A stretch of 64,000 bases of DNA, taken from contig BLLK01000022.1 in assembly GCA_021927905.1 (NCBI GenBank), positions 2,852,001-2,916,000 of the forward strand, read 5' to 3'. The notes beneath the pieces are model-generated. The model had not been told where the DNA came from and made no database searches. It saw only the letters and a list, made by a program, of their open reading frames with translations. The position numbers were made by a program, and so were the translations under genes. This document shows positions 39,731 to 49,547 of the stretch, piece by piece. This DNA comes from Chaetoceros tenuissimus (Eukaryota; Bacillariophyta; Thalassiosirophyceae; Chaetocerotales; Chaetocerotaceae). Every line of letters begins with the position of its first letter. The first letter of the stretch is position 1.

Positions 39731-40588
39731 ATGACTTCTATCTATACACCATTAGTGACAAAAGATGCACGCTTCCGAGCGGGCTTGAAATTGAAACGGA
39801 CTGGACGGGTCCATCTAGGCTCTATAAAAATGTTTGACACTCTTTTGGATAAAGTGGAAGAAGATTTCGGTGAGGATCATTTAGAATTCGCCACTGTCAG
39901 CTATGAACTTGGGCATGCCTTATATCTAAACTTCAATAGTGGTCATGATGATCGAGAAAAAGAAATTGTACTTGAAGATTCCTTGAGTCTTATGGCTAAA
40001 GCTGTTAAAATACTCTACACTCATCTAGAAACTAGTAAAGAAGCAGATACTTCTCAAATTGTCTGGATCAAAGAGCAACTTCCACGAATGCTCGTGGGGA
40101 TAGGAAGTGTTTTTAGTTTTATGGGAAAGCATGCTGAAGCCATAGATTCCTGTCTCAATGCAGATCCCTTTCGTCAGGAAGCGAGTGATGCCCTAAAGAA
40201 GGAAAATACAATTGGTTCTTTACGAGCAAAGAGACTTTCGGTAGAAGTGCACGTTTTGATTGCAGGGGAATTATTGGAATGTGATTTTTCAAAAGATGTA
40301 ATTGTTGAGGATACCAATCATGTTATTGTCAAGGCTAAAGAGATTAGGGGGCTTGCCCAAAATTACTATGATCAAGCCAAAAAACTATTCCAAGACGTTG
40401 TTTACATGATGGCAAATCTAGGTGCGACTGGCAAAGGTGATAAATCTTGCTTACAATCAGAGAAAGTTGATATCTGCCATCTGGCAACTATGCTAATGGA
40501 AGCAGGAATGAGTCTAGCTCAACGTGTAGACGAAGATATAGAACTTGATGGGAAAATGAAAAGTAAGAAAGCCCGTACAATGAAATAG
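39731..40588 (+). CDS. TPR/NASP-like protein
   Basis: Single exon, 285 residues, mostly helical. Residues ~10-75 read as a tetratricopeptide-like helical pair (F-R-A-G-L-K-L...A-T-V-S-Y-E-L-G-H-A-L-Y). Residues ~118-160 give a second pair (L-V-G-I-G-S-V-F-S-F-M-G-K-H-A-E-A-I). A long helix (about 200-240) follows. The arrangement recalls SHNi-TPR histone chaperones of the NASP/Hif1 family, though I see no acidic interruption typical of NASP. Function is tentative. An (AT)8 tract lies against the start codon. The stop is 29 nt from the convergent cyclase gene. Confidence 0.55.
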   Translation: MTSIYTPLVTKDARFRAGLKLKRTGRVHLGSIKMFDTLLDKVEEDFGEDHLEFATVSYELGHALYLNFNSGHDDREKEIVLEDSLSLMAKAVKILYTHLETSKEADTSQIVWIKEQLPRMLVGIGSVFSFMGKHAEAIDSCLNADPFRQEASDALKKENTIGSLRAKRLSVEVHVLIAGELLECDFSKDVIVEDTNHVIVKAKEIRGLAQNYYDQAKKLFQDVVYMMANLGATGKGDKSCLQSEKVDICHLATMLMEAGMSLAQRVDEDIELDGKMKSKKARTMK

Positions 40589-40617
40589 AAGTAGTAATTG
40601 TACAGTTACATTATTAA

Positions 40618-43278
40618 TTATCTATTTTTAGAATCTTGATCAGTCCTAACTGCCTCTGGGTTGAAAGCATCAGTTTCAGAAGGTTCCACTGCAGCAGCCT
40701 CTTCGTCGACTTCATTTTCCATGACACCGCGACTTGAAGCGCCAACTCTGTATTTTCCTTTTCGTTTTGATAATTCAGTAAAAGAATTGACCCAGTACGT
40801 AAATTGTCTTCCTTTGCCCTTCACAACAAGCCCAGGTTCGTCATTGGTAAAGCGCTGTTCACATTCAAAAGAGTATCGAGGTGCATCAAGTAACAATTGC
40901 CTGGTGATGGGAGCAATTTGAAGTCTCATATTCACTGATGTACTTTCCATGCGGGATGCAAAATTTACAGTGTCACCGAAGAGAGTGTATTTCGGTAAAT
41001 TACTACCCACGACACCGGCAACAATAGGTCCACTGGCTAAACCTGCCCTTATCAAAATCTGGGAGCCGTTATCTGCTTTCATTGTTCTAGTAACTTCGAT
41101 GGCTTCTAATGCAAAAAGAGTCACTTTCTCCGCTGCTTCGGGACCAGAACATTTTTCTGGAGCTCCCCCAACAGCAATATATGCATCTCCAATCGTTTCA
41201 ACTTTAAAAACACCATGTTTCTCTGCAAGTTTATCAAATTCTGAATATAGTTTATTCAACATTTTCATCACTGAAGTGGGGTTCATATCACTAGCCATTT
41301 CAGTGTATCCTGTATTTTTGACAAGGAATTTCGTCAGACAAATAGTGAAAATCTGAATTCTATTCAAAACATTTTTCAACTCACCAACAATGTCTGAAAA
41401 GAAAATTGTAACCATCGAATATCTCTCAACGACTGCTTGGTTCCTACGCAACTTTTTAACTACTCTTGCTGGCATCAATTTACCAAGTAATTTTTCATGT
41501 TCTCTCTTAGACACGAGTACCAGCATAATCAAGACTGTGAAAACAAAGCTCAAACAAATTGTTGTTGGATATGCCCATTTACTGTAGTTTGGAGAAAATC
41601 CGTCATTGTACCCAATAGATATAACCCATCCATTGTCGCTTGTATCAAGAGCCATAGTCAAATTACTTTTTGCAATTAGCTCGGGTCTATCAGACTGCGC
41701 AATGGTTTTCACATGCTCCGTTCTAATACCATTTTCAATCTTTACATCTGTACGTGTGAGTTTAAATTGCATCCCCTCACGCTGAAAAGTCTCGTAAATG
41801 TTACTGTCATCCTTCAAAATATTCCAATTTAAAAGTAAAACCGCAAACCCCCAACAAGGATAATCTGTTCCATCCAAGGTGATTCTATGTCCGGGCATGT
41901 TTATAGGAAGACGAGCGATAAAGGCCTCACTGCCCCCTTGGACTAGATTTAGTGGCCCAGCAGTTACAACACCAGTTGCAGGTACTGTAGCCCTAGCAAT
42001 TCCAACTCTATTAGGATCATTCAATAAGTCGTGACCCCATGCACCAGTATTATTCACACAAAATCCATCAAAATCTTCACAATTAATCATTGGGTAAATT
42101 GCAGATACAACAGCTTTAGGTGCCAGTTGAACATTGAATAATGCTTTTCCTAGACCACTGTTTTTCTTGATACTGCTCGCAATTTCTTCAAATTGCTCTA
42201 GTTCACCACGCTTAAATATACCATTCAAATCTCTATGGGTATTTTCTTTTCCCTTCAAATTTGGAGCGGGGACAAAACCTGCTGTATCAGTACAATCTGT
42301 GATATTTTCAGAATTACAGCGATCGCCGACGTAAAACGGCATACTCCCGAAAATTTCTACAGTTTTCACAAATTGAGCGATGGTAAACAGAGGAACAAAA
42401 GCGCGTTCCAAGACTCTCTGAAAGAATACATCAGTTTCTTGTGCAACTGTCTTTGCATTTTCAATACGAGCTTCCGCCTCCGCTCTATCAAAAGAGTCTG
42501 TCACGAGTATTCCACATGTACATAATATCGTGAAGACCAATGCAACAACAATGAGGATGAAAGGTGATGAACATGCGGTTTTGAAAGTAGATCGAAGCCA
42601 CTGGAAAGTATTCTCCAGACAAGTTGCTACAAAGTTACTTTCCTCCTCATCCTCGTCATCCTGGCCATAAAAGGATTCTCGGTCCCAAAAATCTTGCCTT
42701 CTAGAAAGTTTTGACCAAATATTTCCGATTGACGATTTCCGAGAAAGGGTGCTTGAGGATCTCGGGATACTATTACTATTGGTGGAAACGCTGCTCCTTA
42801 AACCAACATCAGATTCACCGCCAAAACTATCAAGAGAATCTTTTCTTGAAACACGTCTTTGTGTTGCACATTTAGGGTCTAGACTTAAGCTGCCTTTTCT
42901 TCCTAAGGTGTGTGGTCTAGACTCGGAGTGGTAATATCTGTTGGAAGCTTTATGCTTTTGTGAGGGGTTCCCACTTCTTACAACAGTTTCTGCTTCCACT
43001 GATGCATATGATTGGTCCCCTCGGTGTATTTCTGGAGAACCATATGTCCCGCAACTAGATTGAGATCTCCTTCTGTTCGATGTTACTTCTTCCAACATGG
43101 ATGAGGCTGCTTCGAACATGGCACTTCCTGGACTAGTGTCTCCCTCTTCTTCGACTGTAGAAGGGAGAAATGGTTCTTTTTCTCTCTCCTCGGAATCGAT
43201 CTTAGAGGCTTTTTCTTCCGCAAGCATAGTATTCGCTGTTTCTTGGGCTGTGCTAACATCAGCATGTTCCAAAGCCAT
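40618..43278 (-). CDS. CHASE-type receptor guanylyl cyclase (class III)
   Basis: Two exons, 43278-41385 and 41309-40618. The 75-nt GTGAGT...CAG intron (41384-41310) is a multiple of three without stops, so it could be retained. The spliced protein has 861 residues. Order: disordered Ser-rich N-terminus (1-~235), one membrane helix (about 240-262), an extracellular CHASE-like domain (about 270-545), a second membrane helix, and a class III cyclase catalytic domain (about 615-800). The metal aspartates are in F-F-S-D-I-V-G and G-D-A-Y-I-A-V-G. The purine-specificity position is Glu (V-E-T-I-G-D), as in guanylyl cyclases; the partner position is Thr (Y-T-L-F-G-D), usually Cys in guanylyl and Asp in adenylyl cyclases. 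Transition-state Asn and Arg are present (V-N-F-A-S-R). Confidence 0.9.
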   Translation of the reverse strand: MALEHADVSTAQETANTMLAEEKASKIDSEEREKEPFLPSTVEEEGDTSPGSAMFEAASSMLEEVTSNRRRSQSSCGTYGSPEIHRGDQSYASVEAETVVRSGNPSQKHKASNRYYHSESRPHTLGRKGSLSLDPKCATQRRVSRKDSLDSFGGESDVGLRSSVSTNSNSIPRSSSTLSRKSSIGNIWSKLSRRQDFWDRESFYGQDDEDEEESNFVATCLENTFQWLRSTFKTACSSPFILIVVALVFTILCTCGILVTDSFDRAEAEARIENAKTVAQETDVFFQRVLERAFVPLFTIAQFVKTVEIFGSMPFYVGDRCNSENITDCTDTAGFVPAPNLKGKENTHRDLNGIFKRGELEQFEEIASSIKKNSGLGKALFNVQLAPKAVVSAIYPMINCEDFDGFCVNNTGAWGHDLLNDPNRVGIARATVPATGVVTAGPLNLVQGGSEAFIARLPINMPGHRITLDGTDYPCWGFAVLLLNWNILKDDSNIYETFQREGMQFKLTRTDVKIENGIRTEHVKTIAQSDRPELIAKSNLTMALDTSDNGWVISIGYNDGFSPNYSKWAYPTTICLSFVFTVLIMLVLVSKREHEKLLGKLMPARVVKKLRRNQAVVERYSMVTIFFSDIVGELKNVLNRIQIFTICLTKFLVKNTGYTEMASDMNPTSVMKMLNKLYSEFDKLAEKHGVFKVETIGDAYIAVGGAPEKCSGPEAAEKVTLFALEAIEVTRTMKADNGSQILIRAGLASGPIVAGVVGSNLPKYTLFGDTVNFASRMESTSVNMRLQIAPITRQLLLDAPRYSFECEQRFTNDEPGLVVKGKGRQFTYWVNSFTELSKRKGKYRVGASSRGVMENEVDEEAAAVEPSETDAFNPEAVRTDQDSKNR

Positions 43279-43762
43279 GATGAATTTTATTTCTCTCTAT
43301 ATATCTACCAATCTGTCCCTATATATCTGAGACTGCGTATTCTTCTTCTGTCTAATGGATTAGTTCAGTCTGCATGTATATTACAACTTTATCTGTTGGA
43401 CAATGGATTTGCTAAGAGAAGCTCAGGTTTCAGGTTGAATGTCGAAGTAGTCCAAGTTCGTGAATCGTGAATAACATGTCAACTCTGAGGTATCCCCCCG
43501 GAGTTATTCTTAAGGGGAGATTGTGAAGATAGATAATAATTTTTGGAGTATCTTAGGGTACACGGTACAATGTTTTTTTAGTTGAAATTCCAACTTCTGC
43601 AAAATTGTACATTCACTTGTTGTGAGTAAATATGTTGTAATTATGCTCGCTGGTTTTGTGCCAATATCATCACATTGCATAAGTTTCACTATTTTTACGA
43701 AGCAAAAAAAGTTTTCTTTCAAAATTTCATTTGTTTTAAAATAATAATAACTCATTCTTTTC
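43279..43762. other. Spacer between USP and cyclase genes
   Basis: 484 nt. Holds the cyclase promoter. C-rich and G-rich short runs near 43495-43520 could pair. No gene. Confidence 0.35.
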
Positions 43763-45016
43763 TCAATGTTCATACAGAAATGGGACTTCGGTTCGTTTTA
43801 CATACTGTAGCATGTATGCGCAACTTGCTCTTCCACCAAATCCAAACTGATTCCTATTATTTCTGCTAAAAAATCGTTGGAGAAATCCATTTCTTCCACT
43901 ATTTCCCTTGATGGATCGCTTCTCTTCTTTGCTCATACGCTTGATTGCTCTGCCTCCAAAAGCATCGTCTTTAACGTCTTGAAATGTCACCTCAGTGACT
44001 CGATCATCGTCGTATCGAAACCACTTCTTTGATTGAATATCCGGCCTCACATAAGCGTAATAATGACCGCTACCATACTCACCAACATGAACTACAACAG
44101 ACTGCAAATCGTAAAGAAAGTCTTCCTTCGATACCTCGTTTTCTGAGTCACATATACCCTTTAGGTCCAATGTCTTTGGAAAGCTAAATCTAGAATTTAT
44201 TTTGCCCATGATTCCACTTTGCCAATCATAATTGAACCTCATCAAATGCAATTGTAATATTTTTGGCATCACTAAATCGTCATTTTTATCCCCCTTGACA
44301 ATCCATTTATTACCCTTGATGGCATCCACTTTCTCTGCGCCTTTTTCTGGTCTCCAACCATTTCCCTCTTTACAAAGCAATAATTCACCAGATGTAAACA
44401 TGTCTTCCATGGAAGAGTGTGCATTGTCAAAATTAGAAACATCAAGTGATAAATCTAAGAAAATCTCTTTACGAATCTTTTCTCTGCCAGAATCATCTAA
44501 TGCAGCAATATATGTTTCATAAGATCCTTTGAATAAGTTTGTCAGATCTTGAGAATCAAGTTCTGGTAAAAATAACTTCCAGAATTCTTGAGAATCCTGT
44601 TGTTCATATGGATTGATTCCAATATTGCGACAAAGAAGAGATGTCGATGCTGCTGGGGTCAGTCTAGGATCATTATTTCCTTGTAATGATGCCTTCTCCA
44701 TTTGTGTAAAAAGTTGCTGAAGGGACAGTAAAGCGATTGATGGATCGTCGTGACTTTGATTGAGAATAATGCTTCTTATTTTTGGAATATGATATGCACA
44801 TTCAAGTTGTGCGTTGAGATAGCATGTGTTGCCGAGATTGATTAGTCCACCAGAAACTAGATTCCTTTTACTCGTATTGGAAGAGGGAAGGGAAGCAGCA
44901 TTTTGATGACAAATACTTGATAGCAGCAGAAGGACAAGGATGGCGTTTGTATACCATGGTGAGAAAAGACGGATTGTCAAAGGAAAACTCTTTTCATTTC
45001 TTCTTTGTACCCTCAT
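43763..45016 (-). CDS. USP-family deubiquitinase with hydrophobic N-terminus
   Basis: Single exon, 417 residues from the first ATG. Residues ~20-37 are strongly hydrophobic after a basic N-terminus, like a signal anchor or signal peptide. The catalytic domain begins at about 56: G-L-I-N-L-G-N-T-C65-Y-L-N (Cys box), Q-Q-D-S-Q-E-F, then the His box H-V-G-E-Y-G-S-G-H-Y-Y-A-Y, and W-F-R-Y-D-D-D. Catalytic Cys, His and Asp are all present. The domain is compact and resembles the USP7/UBP15 core. USPs cleave ubiquitin from substrates in cytosol or nucleus, so a hydrophobic leader is notable; it may tether the enzyme to the ER or an organelle. Confidence 0.88.
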   Translation of the reverse strand: MRVQRRNEKSFPLTIRLFSPWYTNAILVLLLLSSICHQNAASLPSSNTSKRNLVSGGLINLGNTCYLNAQLECAYHIPKIRSIILNQSHDDPSIALLSLQQLFTQMEKASLQGNNDPRLTPAASTSLLCRNIGINPYEQQDSQEFWKLFLPELDSQDLTNLFKGSYETYIAALDDSGREKIRKEIFLDLSLDVSNFDNAHSSMEDMFTSGELLLCKEGNGWRPEKGAEKVDAIKGNKWIVKGDKNDDLVMPKILQLHLMRFNYDWQSGIMGKINSRFSFPKTLDLKGICDSENEVSKEDFLYDLQSVVVHVGEYGSGHYYAYVRPDIQSKKWFRYDDDRVTEVTFQDVKDDAFGGRAIKRMSKEEKRSIKGNSGRNGFLQRFFSRNNRNQFGFGGRASCAYMLQYVKRTEVPFLYEH

Positions 45017-45230
45017 TTTTGTCAACAATACTTGCTTGAATTGGTATCTCCTCCAGATAAACAACAAGAGGCTAGATAATGGTTACGTACAAAGAGTGGT
45101 GTTTGATAAGACCTGTCTAGTAATGTTAGATCTCGGTTGGATCCATCTCCTCCAAGAGTATCTTGAATTTGACACTATGTACTGTGTAGTATGTAGCTGT
45201 CGCCTCGTGGAATCAAAATACCGAGATATA

Positions 45231-45304
45231 CGAAATTCGGGTGTAAACCTAGCGTTTTCCAACGGTAGGTTATTGAGACTGGGTGTAAATCAACACCCAT
45301 TTCG
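45231..45304. repeat. Small fold-back repeat with GGGTGT ends
   Basis: Left arm CGAAATTCGGGTGT (45231-45244) pairs with right arm ACACCCATTTCG (45293-45304), apart from two unpaired bases. The repeated sequence GGGTGTAAA occurs inside both ends. May be a short MITE-like relic. Confidence 0.4.
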
Positions 45305-45856
45305 GAAATATTTGAATTAACGATAGTCCTGGAGAAGGTAAGAAAAGAAGTCATGAGATGCTGAGCTTTCAAAAAAGACATGATCCGATTCTTCAGTTCT
45401 TACCTTCGTGTGAGGAGTGATGAATAAGGAAGGATACGCTGCCCAAAAAAGCAGCCAGGAGTACTAGACAACTTAACATATCCAGGGTTCGATGCAGTCG
45501 GAAATTAAGAGCATCATATCAACTTCAAAAAGTTAACATCCATCTTCTAAATGTAATACGTTTGTATTTATTTTTGGATCGTGATTATACTGATGATATC
45601 ACTTTGAATAAACATGTAATTGTTGAGATTTGAAGAGTGATGTGATGGCTATGAGGACGATCGAGCGAAGAGCGGAGCAACGGTCATTTTAGAGCTAATA
45701 TATGGCTATAAACACATACCTAGCTACATATAGAAACCAGACCTACTGATAGGTCTGGTTTTCGTGTTGTAATTGATCCCTCAAACTGCCTCCTTCACGT
45801 GGAAATCACCGTACAAAATAGTTTCTCAAAATAATACATGATTTTTCAAGAAGATC

Positions 45857-45874
45857 GGGTGTAGATCTACACCC
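45857..45874. repeat. 18-bp perfect palindrome GGGTGTAGATCTACACCC
   Basis: Self-complementary over all 18 bases. Related copies at 45281-45298 (GGGTGT-AAATCA-ACACCC) and 47652-47671 (CGGGTGTAATTTTACACCCG). Confidence 0.6.
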
Positions 45875-46020
45875 ACCCTATTGACACAGGCTATTGACAC
45901 CAATTGATACAAGGTTTTATTTGTAAGCAGTAGTTCACCTACCTTCTTCGTCTCAATAAGCTTATTTACATTTACGGCTTCGACAAACATCTATAGCTAC
46001 CCAACATAAATCATGGAACC

Positions 46021-46473
46021 ATGTCAAGAAAAACCAGCAACAATCCATCGATGAGTAGTGCTACTAACGACGAGGATAGGCAGGAAGGCGATGACGAGGA
46101 ATTAGATCGTGATGAATCTGATGATGAAATGCCACCCCTTTTAGAGGAAGCTAGAGGTGATGACAATAGCAGCGGAGATGAAGAGGAATCAGATGAAGAA
46201 ACTGCTGATGAAACAGATGATGACGATACTGAAAGTGATGTTAGAGTCACTTTATTAGTTGGGGACGCAGCTAGGTTACTACCATTACAAATACTGCATT
46301 TTAAAGAAGAAGATTGTGGCACTGGAAATCATACTATAGATACGGTTCAGCAGCAGCCCGATAGAAGAGGATGGACACTGGGCAACCGCGAGATGAATGA
46401 TCAATATTTAAGATACGAAGCTGGAGGCGACAATTTTGTTGCTCGTATTATCAGCCAGTATCTAGTGCCATGA
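46021..46473 (+). CDS. Possible small acidic protein, unknown
   Basis: 150 codons from ATG. Residues 15-75 are almost entirely Asp, Glu, Ser and Thr; residues 78-150 are more ordinary in composition, with R-V-T-L-L-V-G-D and L-R-Y-E-A-G-G-D. No known domain. It sits in a gene-poor, repeat-bearing area, so it may be the N-terminal part of a decayed transposon or host gene rather than a complete protein. Moderate to low confidence. Confidence 0.35.
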   Translation: MSRKTSNNPSMSSATNDEDRQEGDDEELDRDESDDEMPPLLEEARGDDNSSGDEEESDEETADETDDDDTESDVRVTLLVGDAARLLPLQILHFKEEDCGTGNHTIDTVQQQPDRRGWTLGNREMNDQYLRYEAGGDNFVARIISQYLVP

Positions 46474-47915
46474 TCGACTCTTGTTCCAATAAATCAATCT
46501 CATGTTGGATCCAAAATTTTCACAATGGGTTAAGAGATTATCGTCCAAACATTGGTTTCGCAAATAGGGAATATTCCAGATTTATTTCCCGAATGAGAGC
46601 TTATCGTTGAGATATGGATCTAAGAGATTATCGTTGAGATATGGATCTGACTGTTAATAAATTTATGCAACGTTAAAACACTTAATCAATTCGTCGCTTA
46701 AACGAAGAAAAATGTGCCGATGAATGAAGAAGATGATGGAAGTACCATGTTAATTCGTATATCAATAGATTGATCAAATAAAATTGAAGTAAGTCCAAAC
46801 AACATTACAAAGTTGTAAAATAAATCTTTTATAAATAAAATTTAGCACTCTGTTCTATTTGATCTCTTGAGAACTTCATCCTCTTTGTAGACTTTCGGTC
46901 CGTATTGTCATGCATGTCATCAGCATTCATACTTCTCGCACGAATTTTACATAGTATAGCTGCTGCGCAGTCTAATATCTGCCATTTTTGGAAAGATAGA
47001 CTACTTCGTTAGTATCCCACTCAAATTCTATTCAAAATACTCGCTCACAGCAGCTTAGCAATTATTCAAAGAATAGAAGGGAAGTTTATTGAAGATCGCT
47101 CCCAATACGGATAAATTGTGGGGGTAACTTCTGGAATGAAAGTACGCAGCATTCGGATGTACGAGTCCACGGCATCACCAACCACTATTCTCTTTCCTTG
47201 TAGGATCACAACTCCATGACAACCTGATACAAAAAATACTCTTTAATTGATTGACACCACAGCTGGATATCCTACTCCATCAACTAGTGTTCTTGTTTGT
47301 CTAAGAGTATCAACTACTGAGTTCTACTAGGACACATCGCTCTGCTCACTCCTCATCCTCTCTCCTACTATGAGTAGCTAGCTTGTAGCATGGCTGGAGA
47401 ATGGTTCGGCGCTCTCGTTTGTTGAGCTTCAATGGAAAAGAGGAGTTCTTTGCATCGAACTACCTATGATCATCGTCAGGTTGATTTAGTTTTATTTGAA
47501 ACAACCAAGTGATGATAGCGAAACAACATTATCGAAGAGATATGGAGATGGAAGATGGTAAGATGGTGCTCTGATGGCTGATGGCTGTTGAAGAAAATCT
47601 GCCGTCCTACTTTGTTGCTTCAGATCATAGTCATTTAGCCATGTCAATGGACGGGTGTAATTTTACACCCGTTCTTCTTCCATATGTAGTTAGATGCGGA
47701 TAAAATGATTCATTTGGGGAATGTGAATTTTCTTTTTTGAAAATGAACCCTCTACCCTGTTCATCAAATGATATTGAATACTATAAATTTATTTTGGACG
47801 AGCTGAAAATGAGAGGAGAAGGGGGTAGGTAGGTAGCAAAGGTCAAAATGAAATGAATAAAAAAATTGAAATGCAACAATGTGTTCCTTTTGCGTCTGTC
47901 CGTTGCCACGACGTA
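46474..47915. other. 1.4-kb gene-poor region
   Basis: No complete gene. A 27-bp tandem duplication lies at about 46605-46650 (unit begins TTATCGTTGAGATATGG). On the minus strand, 47050-47220 reads as ~50 coding-like codons ending in a stop, with another short coding-like stretch just upstream in a different phase; probably a gene fragment. A GGGTGTA palindrome lies at 47652-47671. Confidence 0.4.
47652..47671. repeat. 20-bp hairpin CGGGTGTAATTTTACACCCG
   Basis: Nine-base perfect stem with a two-base centre. Third member of the GGGTGTA palindrome group. Confidence 0.6.
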
Positions 47916-48498
47916 ACTCCATCCAAGGTAGCTACACTACGCGCGAAGAAAAGTGGCACGCGTTGAAAAGTGGCACACAGCCGTTTTCATGGAGGATCAC
48001 ACACAAACTGGAAAGAAGTCCCATTTTATATACAGCTTAATTAGACCACAACGTATCTCAACATACAAAAATCTCAATTCAACTACCGTTGCAGAAGTCT
48101 TGTAAATACATTCAAGAAGTATATTAGCCACTGGAACGGTCATCATAGCACGTCTATTACACTACTAACCCATATGGAAATAAACCTTTTTTGTGGACTT
48201 TTCTACGTGATTTTCTCGTACTTACCCATACCAGAAAATACATTTATTCAAGCGTCTATAGTGCTCGTAATATAAAAAATTTGAACATCGTTCTCATACA
48301 AAATATGTTTGTATATACATGTAAGATATATCTTTACAGTGGTTTCATGTTTCTAGAGAATTTTTTTATGAATTGTGCATAGTGATTTTCTCGAGTTTGA
48401 CCATTGTCCGTTTGTGGTGTACTAGCTTTCACGCATCAAACAAAAAAGTGGCACATGCCACTTTTCATCGCGCGTAGCTACAGTACCTTGACTCCATC
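47916..48498. mobile_element. Non-autonomous hAT-type MITE (567 bp) with 8-bp target duplication
   Basis: The element spans 47924-48490 and is flanked by the direct 8-bp repeat ACTCCATC (47916-47923 and 48491-48498). The ends are inverted: left CAAGGTAGCTACACTACGCG and right, read inward, CAAGGTACTGTAGCTACGCG. Both continue with GCGA then GAAAAGTGGCA. Subterminal copies of AAAAGTGGCA occur two or three times on each side, as is typical of hAT transposase-binding regions. TIR start CAAGG and an 8-bp duplication fit the hAT superfamily. No transposase frame lies inside, so it depends on a partner elsewhere. Imperfect TIRs but perfect target duplication suggest moderate age. Confidence 0.85.
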
Positions 48499-48702
48499 AC
48501 TGTTTGCTGTTTGCACATTTGCACTTTCTTCTACTGCCACACTGCCACTACTACTATCTACTTTCATAATGCTTTTGATGCAACCAAAACCAACGACCAA
48601 TTGTTAGTATATAGTATGTACTTTAGTCAAAGTCAATAGAATATTTTTTCAATTTCAGCGCTGAGAAAACTGCCCTTGAGAATCTTTACATAGTTAAGAA
48701 GT

Positions 48703-49323
48703 ATGTTTTCAAAAATCTCTAAGCACCAGATCAATCGGCTGCGCCATGGAACTCTTCAATGTTTGCATGTAAGATATTTCACCTCTAATCCAGAAATGAT
48801 AAATTACTTCAACCTATTGGGTCAACCAGAAACATTTAAAATATCACACTCTGAGCTAAAGCAATCATATCAATCACAAATGAAACTGTTTCATCCTGAT
48901 AAACATACTTTAAAGAGTGAACCTGAGAGACAAGAAGTTGCTGAAAAATCTACAAATGTAGTTCGAGCGTATGAAGTTCTCAAAGATGATTACCAGAGAG
49001 CTCTTCATTTATTAGAACTGAATGGTGAAGCGTTGGAAGAAGAAGGAGTCAGTGTATCAGGTAACATCGTAGGCATGGATATTTTAATGCTAGTCATGGA
49101 AGTTCGAGAGGAGGTTGATGCAATATTGGAGAAAAATGAAAGGAGTGATGAAGAAAAACAAAAACTACAACTGATTTTAGACGAAAACAATCAGAGGACA
49201 AATGATACTATTACAGCATTAATGGATGCATTTGAAAATAAAGATTTAGCACAAGCAAAACGATTAGTGGCAACACTACAATATTGGAACAAGATCAATG
49301 GGACGATTATTGATAAAATCTAA
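48703..49323 (+). CDS. HSCB: HscB/Jac1 iron-sulfur cluster J-domain co-chaperone
   Basis: Single exon, 206 residues. Residues 1-~30 are basic and hydroxylated without acids, a mitochondrial pre-sequence. The J domain (about 33-105) has H64-P-D66 in K-L-F-H-P-D-K-H and Y-E-V-L-K-D. The C-terminal helical domain (about 125-205) is that of HscB, including L-M-L-V-M-E-V-R-E and L-Q-Y-W-N-K-I. HscB/Jac1 brings the scaffold IscU to the Hsp70 chaperone for [Fe-S] cluster transfer in mitochondria. The animal N-terminal zinc domain is absent, as in yeast Jac1. The upstream hAT MITE ends about 200 nt before its start. Confidence 0.93.
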   Translation: MFSKISKHQINRLRHGTLQCLHVRYFTSNPEMINYFNLLGQPETFKISHSELKQSYQSQMKLFHPDKHTLKSEPERQEVAEKSTNVVRAYEVLKDDYQRALHLLELNGEALEEEGVSVSGNIVGMDILMLVMEVREEVDAILEKNERSDEEKQKLQLILDENNQRTNDTITALMDAFENKDLAQAKRLVATLQYWNKINGTIIDKI

Positions 49324-49547
49324 TATATTTTTACCAATGTTTAGTAGATGTTCATCTTATATCCGTAGTAATTAAGTAAGGTATATATCTTATAAAGTTA
49401 TTTGAACAGTAACTGGTGCTTTTCATTGTAGTCACAAATGATTTCAGTAAACCATTAATACATGAGAACAGATTGTATGGTACCTTTTGTTTCTTACAAT
49501 AACTACTGAAATTAATAAGATAGTAAATTGTCTTTACTTGAAATACT

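Larger units (their letters stand above)
45017..46020. other. Gene-poor region with inverted repeats
   Basis: 1 kb with no convincing gene. It carries an imperfect hairpin (45231-45304) and perfect or near-perfect GGGTGTA...ACACCC palindromes at 45281-45298 and 45857-45874. These look like mobile-element debris or short regulatory palindromes. Confidence 0.5.

Noticed and set aside
45481-45500. GGTTCGATGCA resembling a tRNA B box
   Set aside because: No matching A box or acceptor stem around it.
46011-46322. A Ser-rich minus-strand frame
   Set aside because: Shadow of the acidic tract of the small acidic ORF.
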